From Rana temporaria (Eukaryota > Chordata > Amphibia > Anura > Ranidae), in contig NC_053489.1 of the NCBI RefSeq assembly GCF_905171775.1, positions 397,647,483 through 397,711,482 on the forward strand: DNA of 64,000 nucleotides, written 5' to 3'. Under the pieces are notes generated by a model. That model worked only from the letters and a program-made list of their open reading frames with translations, ran no database searches and was not told where the DNA came from. Positions 55,401-63,491 of this stretch are shown here, in pieces (position 1 is the first letter of the stretch; each line of letters starts with the position of its first letter). Both the position numbers and the translations under genes were made by a program.

Positions 55401-55748
55401 AGGGTAAACCCGGTTGCCTATGCCCTTGCGCTCCCACCTGGCATGCGGATCTCCAACGTGTTTCACGTTTCCCTGTTGAAACCACGGGTGTGCAATCGCT
55501 TCACCTCGTCGGTTCCTCGGCCTCGTCCGGTCCAGGTGGGCGATCATGAGGAGTATGAGGTGAGCGATATCCTGGACTCACGCTTGGTCCGTGGTCGGGT
55601 GCAGTTTTTGGTCCACTGGCGTGGTTATGGTCCAGAGGAGCGTTCCTGGGTTCCCTCAGCAGATGTCCATGCTCCTGCCTTGCTCCGAGACTTCCACGCG
55701 CGCTTCCCCCAGAAACCGTTTTTTGCGCCGCGGAGGAGGGGCCCTTGA
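52191..55748 (+). CDS. G1 pol polyprotein (PR-RT-RNaseH-IN-chromodomain), intact frame
   Basis: The open frame is 1185 codons; homology starts near residue 90 and the earlier part is a shadow of gag. Protease: DSGAG at 118-122. RT: FTKLDLRAAYNLVRI, MPFGLCNAP and catalytic YLDD at 428-431. RNase H: LEVDASETGVGALLSQ, GDRELLAI, LTDHKNL. Integrase: HHCC zinc finger (HNSKTAGHPG, then CSVC), then catalytic D833, D893 and E929 with D-35-E spacing. A GPY/F-like module (RFVGPFRVLRRV) and a chromodomain from about 1122 (YEVSDILDSRLVRGRVQFLV, HWRGYGPEERSW) follow. The enzyme set copies RNA to DNA and integrates it; the chromodomain may steer integration to marked chromatin. Pol is in a different frame from gag. 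No stop or missing catalytic residue is seen. Confidence 0.95.
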   Translation: MTPDSGRDLPLRRACGGLLTDWRLHLLSHPCLPLLPRLLELTCLGVNPCSWGLHVLWSRWAFSVGMSERSGKRSHLRSCRGQILGGVSSSPVSRADKPLITVVLSWVGGSVTTQALVDSGAGGFFIDSKFAAANSIPLQARVSLLVLEAIDGRPLQPSHVTHETLPVGIAIGAVHRESACLQVISSPHYSVVLGYPWLQKHNPTLDWRSAEILSWSPQCGASCIHGPVKLLCTSSDSVLPPEYEGYRDVFDKVRAVALPPHRPYDCAIELQPGAVPPCGRVYPLSVAENEAMEEYVKEALSRGHICKSSSPAGAGFFFVKKKGGELRTCIDYRGLNRITIKNAYPIPLISELFDRLRGATVFTKLDLRAAYNLVRIKAGDEWKTVFNTRTGHYESLVMPFGLCNAPAVFQEFINNVFRDLLQQCVVVYLDDILAYSESMEAHILDVKRVLQRLQENKLFGKLEKCEFHRSQVTFLGYIISAEGFSMDPEKVSAVLQWPQPSGLHSLQRFLGFANYYRKFIRDFSMLAKPLTDLTRKGSNSQVWPPEATRAFEALKSAFVSAPILSHPNPGLPFVLEVDASETGVGALLSQRRTPEGPLLPCGFYSRKLSPAECNYQIGDRELLAIVQALKEWRHLLEGSVVPVLILTDHKNLTCLSEAKRLTPRQARWALFLSRFNYVVSYLPGSKNVRADALSRQYSELSREESIPTSVIPPNQILAAIRTSLTSPLGEQILAAQSGAPSGRPNGRCFVPEELRTRLLRTYHNSKTAGHPGKNQLSWAVSRLFWWPSLRSDIAAYVAACSVCAQSKSPRHLPLGLLQPIATGERPWSHLGMDFIVDLPASRGHTVILMIVDRFSKMCHCVPLKKLPSAQELATVFAREVFRLHGLPKEIVSDRGSQFVSRFWRAFCSQFGIHLSFSSAYHPQSNGAAERSNQALEQFLRCYVSDHQDNWVDLLPWAEFARNTAVNSSSGTSPFMVNYGFQPAVLPESFSPQDIPAVEDHLSALRPSWIQIQRSLEVSAQRQKLQADRRQAPAPSYQVGDRVWLSTRNLNLRVPTPKLAPRFVGPFRVLRRVNPVAYALALPPGMRISNVFHVSLLKPRVCNRFTSSVPRPRPVQVGDHEEYEVSDILDSRLVRGRVQFLVHWRGYGPEERSWVPSADVHAPALLRDFHARFPQKPFFAPRRRGP

Positions 55749-55759
55749 GGGGGAGGTAC
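55747..55759 (+). promoter_or_regulatory. G1 polypurine tract
   Basis: GAGGGGGAGGTAC directly precedes the 3' LTR and overlaps the pol stop codon. It is the expected primer for plus-strand DNA synthesis. Confidence 0.8.
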
Positions 55760-56221
55760 TGTCATGGTCTTACCTCTTGCTGGCTTCTTTCATCTGACAT
55801 GTGCTGGCGGCCATGTTGGTTTCTGGGCTTCTTATAACTTACCACACCCTGCGGCTACTCCTTCCCACTGGGAGGAGCTGGATGCCTTGCATATATATAG
55901 GAGGTCTGTTGCTTCAGTTCCCTGCTTGGTCCTCTTGTATTCACATGCTCCTGAGATTGTGCTGCTGCTTTTGGTTACCGACCCGGCTTCCACGGACTAC
56001 CCTTCTGGCTCCTGATTCCTGGCTTCGTTCGGACTACCCTTCTGGCTCCTGTTCCCTGGCTTTGTTCGGACTATCCTTCTGGCTCCTGATCCCTGGCTCC
56101 GGTGGAAGACTCTGCACTGTTTGATCATCCGTTTGGACTTTTACCTTGCTGTTTGGTTTTCAATAAAGCCTTCCTATTTCATTTATCTATTGTTGTACGT
56201 CTGATTCATGCTTCTGTGACA
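55760..56221 (+). repeat. G1 3' LTR
   Basis: 462 bp, same length as the 5' LTR, with C/T differences seen near 56064 (GGCTTTGTTC) and 56215 (CTTCTGTGACA). Confidence 0.96.
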
Positions 56222-56226
56222 GACCC
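56222..56226. repeat. Target-site duplication GACCC, right
   Basis: Matches 51008-51012. Confidence 0.9.
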
Positions 56227-56779
56227 TTAGATGTGTTAATCTTATGCAAGACTACCTAGGAAGTATTTATTGATGGTAATTAGACTTGAGGGGGTATTCA
56301 TTCAGGGAAACATTTTTGTCGACCTGGAAGAACCCCTCCCTCCAGTGTGAGACCAGTATTTTGAGACATTCAAGCTGGCATTCAGTTAGTCTTGGCACAG
56401 GTCTAGAGATGAGACTTTGAATTATATGCTCTGTTGGATTTTGTATCGTCTGTGGACTTTGGACTTTGTTCGTTATTGAAAGTTAATTAAAATGCGTTCT
56501 CTGGAGAGCCTGTGTGTTGCTGCGGAACAACCTAATTTATAGGCATCATACCAACATCTAAGATATTAATTATCTAACCGGACTCCACTATTGGACCTTT
56601 ATATCACTACATTGTTCTGTATGGGAAGATCCACCAAATGCACTCTATTAGATCACTACATTTTCAATGTATGATTTTGGTCAGCTCCCTAGTGTAGTGG
56701 TATGACCTGCTACCTTCATGTTTTTGAATCCCACCGATTGCATTGTGCTCAACAGTATATTTAGCCAATGCACATCAGT
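56227..56779. other. Unclassified stretch, right flank of G1
   Basis: No coding frame. The sequence to about 56560 may belong to the same old repeat as 50930-51012; if so, G1 interrupts it. Confidence 0.35.
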
Positions 56780-57560
56780 TTGGTTGATTCCAAAGTCCAT
56801 ACCAGACCCGTCTGGTCTGGATTTTATGGGGAACCCTATGCCACTCTTTTTCTTTATATTTTAGTGTGGGGTTCTCCTTAAAATTCAGTCCCCCCCCAAA
56901 AAATCCATACCAGACCCTTATCCGAGCATGCAGGGCAGGAAAGAGAGGGGACAAGCAACCCCCCCTCCTGAACCATACCAGGCCACATGCCCTCAACATG
57001 AGGAGGGTGCTTTGGGGCCTCTTCCCAATAACCCTGGCGGATAGTTGTTAGGGTCTGCGGGTGGGGGGCTTATCAGAATCTGGAAGCCCCCTTTTACAGC
57101 TGGGCCCCCAGATCCCACCCCCCCCATGTGAATGAGTATGGGGTACACATTCACCAAAAAAGCAGTGTAATGTGAAAAAAGACAATAGCCAGTTTTTGAC
57201 AAGTCCTCTATCAAAAATGTCTTCTTCTTCCCCCGCTTCATCCTCCGGTCTACCTCTCGCTTCTCCTTCCCCGCTTCTTCCTCTGGTTTTCTTCTTCATT
57301 CGGTCTTCCCCCAGCTTCTTTTACCCCCGCTTCTCCTTCCGGTCTTCTTATTCCTCCGCCACCGCTCCCACTACCGACCCGCTAAAGATCCAAAAACAAC
57401 CCTCCTCTGAGGCTGCGACCCACCAATCTGTCAGCTTCCATGGTGCACACGTCATGTATAACTATGTGCGTGACCACCATATGGCATCATCCGGAGACCC
57501 CACCCCCTTGTGGCATCACGGACCCATCATGCCCCGGGTAGTGAAGTCACAAGGGGCGGA
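56780..57560. repeat. R1 repeat family copy
   Basis: Marks in order: CCATACCAGACCC, TTATCCGAGCATGCAGG, GGCCACATGCCCTCAACATG, GGTCTGCGGGTGGGGGGCTT, GAATGAGTATGGGGTACA, then a CT-rich array (57225-57360). It ends near the duplicated GTCTCTGAAT. Confidence 0.6.
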
Positions 57561-57570
57561 GTCTCTGAAT
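57561..57570. repeat. Candidate target duplication, left
   Basis: GTCTCTGAAT recurs at 58233-58242 on the far side of the fold-back element. Ten bases are less decisive than the 15-17 bp cases; one further base (G) matches beyond a mismatch. Confidence 0.55.
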
Positions 57571-58232
57571 AGTAAATAGAGGAAGCAGACTGCGCAAAGG
57601 AACATAAAATAAACAAAGCAGCTGAACACTGAAGGTCAATAAATTCTTAGGCAGAGTACATAGAAAAAAGCAGTGCAGCGCTACAAACAAAAAACACAAA
57701 AAGTAACATAAAAATGGTAAGTCCAAAAAAAAAAATGATCAATCGAAGTGAAGAAAGGGTTAAACTGACTCCTGGGACCAGGTGTTCAGATGCAAACTCC
57801 TTAAAACACAGCAGATATCCTTAAATAGAAGTGCAAGCCTCAAATGAGGGGGGGGGGGGGTATAGATAAAACGGTGCCTCCTCGGCCATTCCACGTGAGA
57901 GTGTATCGGATGACTATCCACCCTCAGGAATCGTTTGGAGAAAGGGACCATCCGAGGAGGCACCGTTTTATCTATATCCCCCCTCATTTGAGGGACAGCG
58001 CATTTGACCTGCTGCTCACACACAGGTCCATCCGTTCAGGTGAGCGGCTTGCACTTCTATTTAAGGATATCTGCTGTGTTTTAAGGAGTTTGCATCTGAA
58101 CACCTCAGTGAGGTCCCAGGAGTCAGTTTAACCCTTTCTTCACTTCGATTGATCATTTTTTTTTGGACTTACCATTTTTATGTTACTTTTTGTGTGTTTT
58201 GTTTGTAGCGCTGCACTGCTTTTTTCTATGGG
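57571..58232 (+). mobile_element. Fold-back element, probably PLE-related
   Basis: It is bounded by the 10-bp direct repeat. A 90-bp left flank precedes a large inverted repeat. The right end GTAGCGCTGCACTGCTTTTT resembles the GGCGCTGCATTTTGTC end of the 8871-9780 element. The frames on both strands (57760-58023; 57844-58131) are palindrome shadows. No RT or nuclease. Confidence 0.55.
57661..58228. repeat. Large inverted repeat, about 225-bp arms
   Basis: 57661-57885 is inverted at 57952-58228 with a 66-nt spacer. The right arm has about 52 extra bases (near 58000-58045) absent from the left. Shared words: AGCAGTGCAGCGCTAC, AAACTGACTCCTGGGACC, ACGGTGCCTCCTCGG. Confidence 0.88.
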
Positions 58233-58321
58233 GTCTCTGAATGACATCATCAGCCCCATCACATCATCAAAGGAGGTTAATTTTTTGAATCTTGGCAGCG
58301 GAGGCAGAGGAAAAAGCGAGA

Positions 58322-58480
58322 TCTGCAAAATACTCACAATACCTCTCAGCAAATAGCTTGGGGTTTCTACTTTCCAAAATGGGGGTCATTTGGGGAGGTT
58401 TGTGCCATCTGGGCATTCCATGGCCTCCGAAACTTTGATAGGCAGTGAGGAGTGAAGTAAAAAATGTACACCCTTAGAAT
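58322..58480 (+). repeat. Partial copy of the 380-bp unit seen at 44620-46260
   Basis: CTCTCAGCAAATAGCTTGGG, AAAATGGGGGTCATTTGGGG and GATAGGCAGTGAGGAGTGAA match the unit order of the nested TTAA element. Confidence 0.7.
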
Positions 58481-58486
58481 GCCTTA

Positions 58487-58526
58487 GGCCTCGTACACAC
58501 GATAGGTTAACCAGAGGACAACGGTC
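58487..58526. mobile_element. Left end of an H1 MITE, cut by the G2 gypsy insertion
   Basis: GGCCTCGTACACACGATAGG follows TTA (58484-58486), the H1 terminus and TWA site. The MITE stops where the G2 LTR begins; its other half would be beyond the window. Confidence 0.65.
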
Positions 58527-59159
58527 TGTCACGTACCTGGTTATGGAGCTCAACGTGCAGGGAGCGGCCTCTCGTAAGCCTCCGACTCAGGACCTCCTGG
58601 TAGAATAGACAGAGGGTCAAGAGTCTGGAGGGGCACAAGTGCCTGATGGTAAAGCTGGGTAGCGGTCCGGAAGCGGTAGCAGGCAGGTGTATGCTGGTCC
58701 AGGAGAAGCACCAAGCATCAGGCAGAGGCGGTGGTATGGCACTTGAAGGTACAGGAATCAGGCAGGTGAGTAAGCTGGACGGAACACCGGTAAGTGGTTC
58801 AGGAATCAGGGTAAGTCCAGAGAGTAGTCGAAAGTCCGAGCCGGGTCGGTAACACAGGCGGGCAGTGACAGAGCCAGGGGTTAAGCAGGAGCCGTAGTCA
58901 GGTGAAGCCGGGGTCGTAGGCAGGTTGCAGGCAAGGAAGGTCACCGGAAGCCGGGTCAGGTAAACAGGAGATCAACAGATAACAGGTGCAGATTCTTAGG
59001 TAAACGCTGTAGACTGGTCAGCAAGATGGAGAGGCACCAGGCAGTTTAAATAGCGTTTCTTGGCGCCAAACACTGTCACCGCGCGCGCTCCCACTGCGCG
59101 CACCACGCGCACCTGGCAACGCGCATGCGTCGGGGCAAAACGGAACGTCTTTCGTGACA
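58527..59159 (-). repeat. G2 3' LTR
   Basis: It begins (minus strand) TGTCACGAAAGACG and ends GGTACGTGACA. A TATTTAAA box lies at 59052-59045 and the predicted RNA start at 59022. Frames inside, such as 58507-58944, are LTR translations seen again at 63403-63909. Confidence 0.93.
59045..59052 (-). promoter_or_regulatory. G2 LTR TATA box
   Basis: TATTTAAA on the minus strand ends about 23 nt before 59022, where the self-primer sequence GCTGACCAGT begins. The corresponding box of the 5' LTR lies beyond 64000. Confidence 0.6.
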
Positions 59160-59172
59160 TTGCCCCCCCTCT
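59160..59172 (-). promoter_or_regulatory. G2 polypurine tract
   Basis: The minus strand reads AGAGGGGGGGCAA immediately before the 3' LTR. Confidence 0.75.
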
Positions 59173-59243
59173 ACGGGCAGCCTCCAGATGCCCAACTGGG
59201 CCAACTTCCTTGGGTGAGTTCTCTTAAAAGCCAGGATCAGCCT

Positions 59244-60086
59244 TTACGCATGAATGTTGGCCTCCGGCTCCCAGGAGTTCTCCTCCGGGCCATAGCCCTT
59301 CCATTTCACCAGGTATTGGACCTGGTTACGTCTCTTCCTACAATCCAGGATAGATTCCACTTCGAATTCCTCGTTACCGTTGATAAGTACCGGTTCAGGA
59401 GGGCCGGTATTCCGGTTGATGAAGGGATCCGGGACAGTGGTTCTGAGCAATGCCACATGAAAGACTGGGTGAATCCGGTAAGAGGCAGGTAACTTCAACT
59501 CGTAGGCCACTTCGTTGATCTTCCTGAGTATCGGGAAGGGACCCACAAACTTGGGACCAAGTTTCTTGGATGGGCAAGCCAACTTTAAATTTAGGGTGGA
59601 CAACCAAACTTGGTCTCCTGGTGCAAGGTCAAGTTCTCCCCTCCTCCTCCTGTCGAACACCTCCTTATTGCGTGCTTGGGTCTTTGCCATTGTCTCCTGC
59701 AGTAATTTATTATTAGTAGAGAAGAAGTCCAAAGTTTCTTGAACAGCCGGTACTGAGCATTCTGGTATGTTATTGGATAGGAACAGAGGGTGGAAACCAT
59801 AGTTAGCAAAGAATGGAGACTGGTTGGTAGCGGAATGGATAGAGTAATTATAAGCAAATTCTGCAAGGGGCAATAGAGAGGCCCAATCGTCCTGAGCAAA
59901 ACTAGAGAAGCAGCGCAAATATTGCTCCAGCGTCTGGTTAGTGCGCTCGGTCTGACCGTTAGACTGCGGATGATATGCGGATGAGAAAGACAGTCCAATT
60001 TCCAGGGCGCCACAGAGTGCTTTCCAAAATTTTGAGGTGAATTGCCCCCCCCCCCTGGTCAGACACAGCATTTGCGGGTACACCAT
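59244..60086 (-). pseudogene. G2 pol, integrase C-terminal half and chromodomain
   Basis: The 280-residue frame starts inside the integrase (GGGQFTSKFWKALCGALEIG), contains YHPQSNGQTERTNQTLEQYL with the catalytic E, a GPY/F-like stretch (KFVGPFPILRKINEVAYELK), and a chromodomain (FEVESILDCRKRRNQVQYLV, KWKGYGPEENSWEPEANIHA). It stops at a TAA right after NIHA, apparently a little short. It is separated from the upstream integrase by a shift at the 11-C run (60045-60055). Confidence 0.92.
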
Positions 60087-61224
60087 GGAGTCTCACTATC
60101 TCTTTAATAAAGATTCTTGCCATCTCAGAAGCGGAAGGTGTTCCTATCATAGGCAGAAAGTGGGCCATCTTGGTCAGTCTATCCACCACCACGAAGATGG
60201 TGGTATAATCTTCTGATGGTGGTAGCTCGACAATAAAGTCCATGGATATCATCCTCCATGGTTTCTCTGGAACAGGCAATGGTTTTAGTAACCCCCAGGC
60301 TTTGGTTCTACTGCCTTTATTTTGGATACAGGTGGTACAGGATTCCACATAGCTTCTGCAGTCCTGAAGTAACTGTGGCCACCAGAAGGTGCGCTGGAGA
60401 AGCTCTGACGTCTTGTGAATCCCAAAGTGGCCGGCTAATTTGTGGTCGTGACAGGATTTGAGAACCGCTACCCGTAGCTGCTGGGGGACAAAGATCCTAT
60501 CCTTATTCCAGAGCAGGTCGTCTTTTAGCAGTAAAGCCGCATCCGATGATAGCGGAGCGTTTGAAGAAGCCTGTTTAATCTGAGACAGGAGGTCCTCCTG
60601 TAGCATGAGGAAGTTACCGGGTGCTAGAATGGTGTCTGGAGATGAAGGGGCTTCAGGCCCAATAAACATCCGGGAAAGTGCATCCGGTTTAGTGTTCTTA
60701 GATCCTGGTCTATAGGTTATGTGAAAAGAAAATCTGGTAAAAAAAAGTGCCCACCGGGCCTGTCGTGGCTTCAGTCTCTTAGCAATCTTCAGGTACTCTA
60801 AATTTTTATGATCCGTATAGATCAGAATGGGATGTGCCGCGCCCTCCAAGAGGTACCGCCATTCCTCAAGGGCTGCTTTAATCGCCAAAAGTTCTCTGTC
60901 GCCGACATCGTAGTTTCTCTCGGCTTCCGATAGTTTGCGTGAGAAGAACGCAACTGGGTGTAATAAAGACTTGGGACCTTGTCTCTGAGAAAGCACTGCA
61001 CCGACAGCTACCTCGGAGGCATCAACTTCCAAAATGTAGGGTAAGGCTGGATCGGGATGTTTCAGTATAGAGGCCGAGACGAACAAACCCTTCAGGGTAG
61101 AAAAGGCAGCCTGAGCTTCAAGGGACCACTGGAACCGAGTGCCTTGCTTGGTAAAGCTTGTGATGGGGGCGATGATGGAGGAGAAGCCTTTAATGAATTT
61201 GCGGTAAAAATTTGCAAAACCCAC
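59959..61224 (-). pseudogene. G2 pol, RT connection, RNase H and integrase N-terminal half
   Basis: The 421-residue frame reads VGFANFYRKFIKGF-like RT tail, then RNase H (ILEVDASEVAVGAVLSQRQG; GDRELLAIKAALEEW; YTDHKNLEYL), the integrase zinc finger (SCHDHKLAGHFG, CTTCIQNKG) and the first two catalytic aspartates (SMDFIVELPPS; VSDQGG). After VSDQGG it goes out of frame at the C/G homopolymer, leaving junk to the stop. Confidence 0.93.
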
Positions 61225-61890
61225 AAAGCGCTGAATCGCTTTCTTGTCGGTGGGAGCAGCCAGTCCGTAATAGCTGTGACCTTTTGAGGGTCCATTCTGA
61301 CGCCTTCTACTGAAATTATTAATCCCAGGAATTGAATGCTCTCACGTTCAAACTCACACTTTTCGGCTTTGGCGTAAAGGCTGTGTTGGCGGAGTCGGGC
61401 TAATACCTTTTGGACATGCTTCCGATGGTCAGGCAGAGAGGAAGAAAAGATCAAGATGTCATCTAGGTAGACTATAACGAACAAGTCCAGGTAGTCTCTG
61501 AAGATATCGTTTATGAAATGCTGAAAAGTGGCAGGGGCGTTACACAGGCCGAAGGGCATAACTAGATACATAACTAGATACTCAAAGTGTCCGAATCGAG
61601 TGCGGAGCGCAGTTTTCCACTCGTCGCCGTCTCTAATGCGGACAAGGTTGTAGGCCCCGCGGAGGTCGAGCTTGGTGAAAATAACAGCGGTTCCAAGTCT
61701 CTGGAATAGTTCGGGAACCAAAGGAAGGGGGTATCTATTTTTGATCGTGATTTTGTTCAGATCCCGGTAGTCTACGCAGGGGCGTAGAGAATGGTCTTTT
61801 TTCTCCACAAAAAATATACCAGCTCCAGCAGGGGATGTGGAAGGTCGTATGAAGCCCTTTTCCAGATTTTCGTCTATATAAGACTTAGGG
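61092..61890 (-). pseudogene. G2 pol, reverse transcriptase
   Basis: Read from about 61890 (first Met at 61808): IDENLEKGFIRPSTSPAGAG, CVDYRDLNKITIKNRYPLPL, FTKLDLRGAYNLVRIRDGDE, FGLCNAPATFQHFINDIFRD and catalytic VIVYLDDILIFSSS. A tandem duplication of YLVM, just before PFGLCNAP, adds four residues next to motif B. A frameshift near 61230 moves the rest into the next frame. It is out of frame with the protease part by a shift near 61900. Confidence 0.92.
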
Positions 61891-62752
61891 GTGCCTCGGT
61901 TAAGGGGAATATTCTTCCAAATGGGATTTCCGCCCCGGGGAGGAGTTCAATTGGGCAGTCATAGGGCCTATGTGGTGGTAAAGTCTCAGCGCCCTTTTGA
62001 CTGAACACATCCAAAAAGTTGTGGTATGACTCCGGAAATAGTTGGCGGTTTTCGGTCTCGGTTTCCAGGCACAGTAGAGGGGAAGGAGAGGCTGTAGGTT
62101 CTTGGAGACAATGTTGATGGCAGTAGGGAGAACAGAAGTGGATCTTTCCAGACTCCCAGTTAATCTGCGGGTTATGAACCCTCAACCAGGGCATGCCCAA
62201 AATGATGGGGAACATCGGGGATTCAATAATGTCCAGGCATAGTAGCTCCCAATGGTTATTAAGGATGAGGGCATAGAACGGGACTGTCTCTTGAGTCACA
62301 GGGCCGGATCTAATGGCGGATCCATCGGCTAGATGGACGGCGAGTTCCTGGTGCCTGGGTCGAAGAGGAACTCCATGTCTGATGGCAAAAGATGCGTCCA
62401 TAAAACCGCTGCAGGCACCCGAATCAATAATGGCGGGGGCCCGGACGTTCCTTCCTGGAAGCTGCAGAAAAATGGAAATAGCCAAGTGAGTATTATTGTT
62501 ACACAGGGTGGAAGAGAGAACAGATGGGAGAGTTGAAGACTTACGGAACTTGGCGGGGCAAGTCCTTACGTAATGCCCGGATTCCCCGCAGTACAGGCAA
62601 AGCTTGTTAGAACGGCGCCGTTGGCGCTCTTCTGGGGTCAGTGATGGCCGAAACACGCCCAATTGCATGGGCTCTGAGGTGTCGGCGGAGGCTGGTACAG
62701 GATTTGGAGGAGGTGGATAAGGAGAATTTGATACTCGTGGCATCATCCACAC
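61874..62752 (-). pseudogene. G2 gag C-terminus (CCHC knuckle) and protease
   Basis: In this frame EPMQLGVFRPSLTPEERQRR leads to the zinc knuckle CLYCGESGHYVRTC (62599-62558), then a spacer and an aspartic protease with DSGA (APAIIDSGACSGFMDASFAI), HGVPL and LGMPWL. It continues to HRPYDCPIELLPGAEIPFGR, the start of the RT region, before the shift. Here gag and protease share a frame, unlike G1, where the knuckle and protease are in different frames. Confidence 0.9.
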
Positions 62753-63478
62753 TTGTCGTGCGGGGCCGGATGTGCGCTCCGCCCGTCATTCTCTTAAACA
62801 TCTGTCAATTTGAACTGATAGAAGAATTAAGGCTTCTAGTGTTGCAGGGATGCCCACTCAGGCCAGTTCATCCTTTAGTGATTCTGACAGACCCATACGG
62901 AACTAGTGGCGCAGAGCGGAATCATTCCAGTTAGTATCGGAACTCCATTGTCTGAACTCGGCCACATAGTCCTCTACCGCCCTGCGCCCCTGTTGTAGTG
63001 CGCACAAGGCCGCTTCTGCGGAGGCCGCTAATTGGGTATCCTCATAGATAAGGTCCATGGCCTGGAAGAATGTATCCAGCCGATTAAGGCTTTCTTCCTT
63101 CCGTTCCAGAAGACGGTGTGCCCAGGTTTGGGGCTCGCCGGTTAGTAGGGCAATGACGAAGCCCACTTTCGTGGATTCCAGTGAAAAAGTCCTGGGTTGC
63201 AGGGCAAAGAACAGTTGGCAGGCATTGTGAAAGGCCCTGTATTTGCTGCGGTCCCCAAAAAATCTCTCTGGAGTGGGGACCCTGGGTTCTGGTGGCAGCA
63301 TCACTACTGATGGAGAAGCAGAGTATCCGGATGCTGCGGGGGCTGCCGCAGCCAGGGTCTGGACACGTCCTTCCAGACGGGTGTATCCCTCCTGCAGGTT
63401 CCTCACGGCAGTGGTGAGGCCATCCAGATGGCGGCATAAGTCCTCCATGGAAGACGCTCCCTGCGTGGGCTCAGACAT
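62753..63478 (-). pseudogene. G2 gag N-terminus and capsid region, with premature stops
   Basis: It starts MSEPTQGASSMEDLCRHLDG at 63478, immediately after the primer site, and has a coiled-coil-like start and a capsid region (PTPERFFGDRSKYRAFHNAC; STKVGFVIALLTGEPQTWAH). The open part ends at a TAG (after NDSALRH). Reading on in the same frame, FRMGLSESLKDELA and IPATLEALI follow, interrupted by two TGA codons, and the frame joins the knuckle region at 62752. Thus three point stops, no frameshift. Confidence 0.88.
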
Positions 63479-63479
63479 G

Positions 63480-63489
63480 GCTGACCAGT
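63480..63489 (-). promoter_or_regulatory. G2 primer-binding site, self-complementary
   Basis: The minus strand reads ACTGGTCAGC, 2 nt after the 5' LTR end and just before the gag ATG. It is complementary to GCTGACCAGT (minus strand) in the LTR at 63987-63978 and 59022-59013. Confidence 0.65.
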
Positions 63490-63491
63490 AC

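Larger units (their letters stand above)
51013..56221 (+). mobile_element. Ty3/gypsy chromodomain retrotransposon, young full-length copy (G1)
   Basis: Two 462-bp LTRs (51013-51474; 55760-56221), TG...CA ends, GACCC duplications, gag and pol frames, a chromodomain at the pol C-terminus and no env-like frame. By eye the LTRs differ at only about two positions, so the insertion is recent. Domain order PR-RT-RNaseH-IN-chromodomain is that of chromoviruses, and the self-complementary primer site places it with the Tf1/sushi group. Gag appears damaged, so this copy may need help in trans. Confidence 0.96.
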
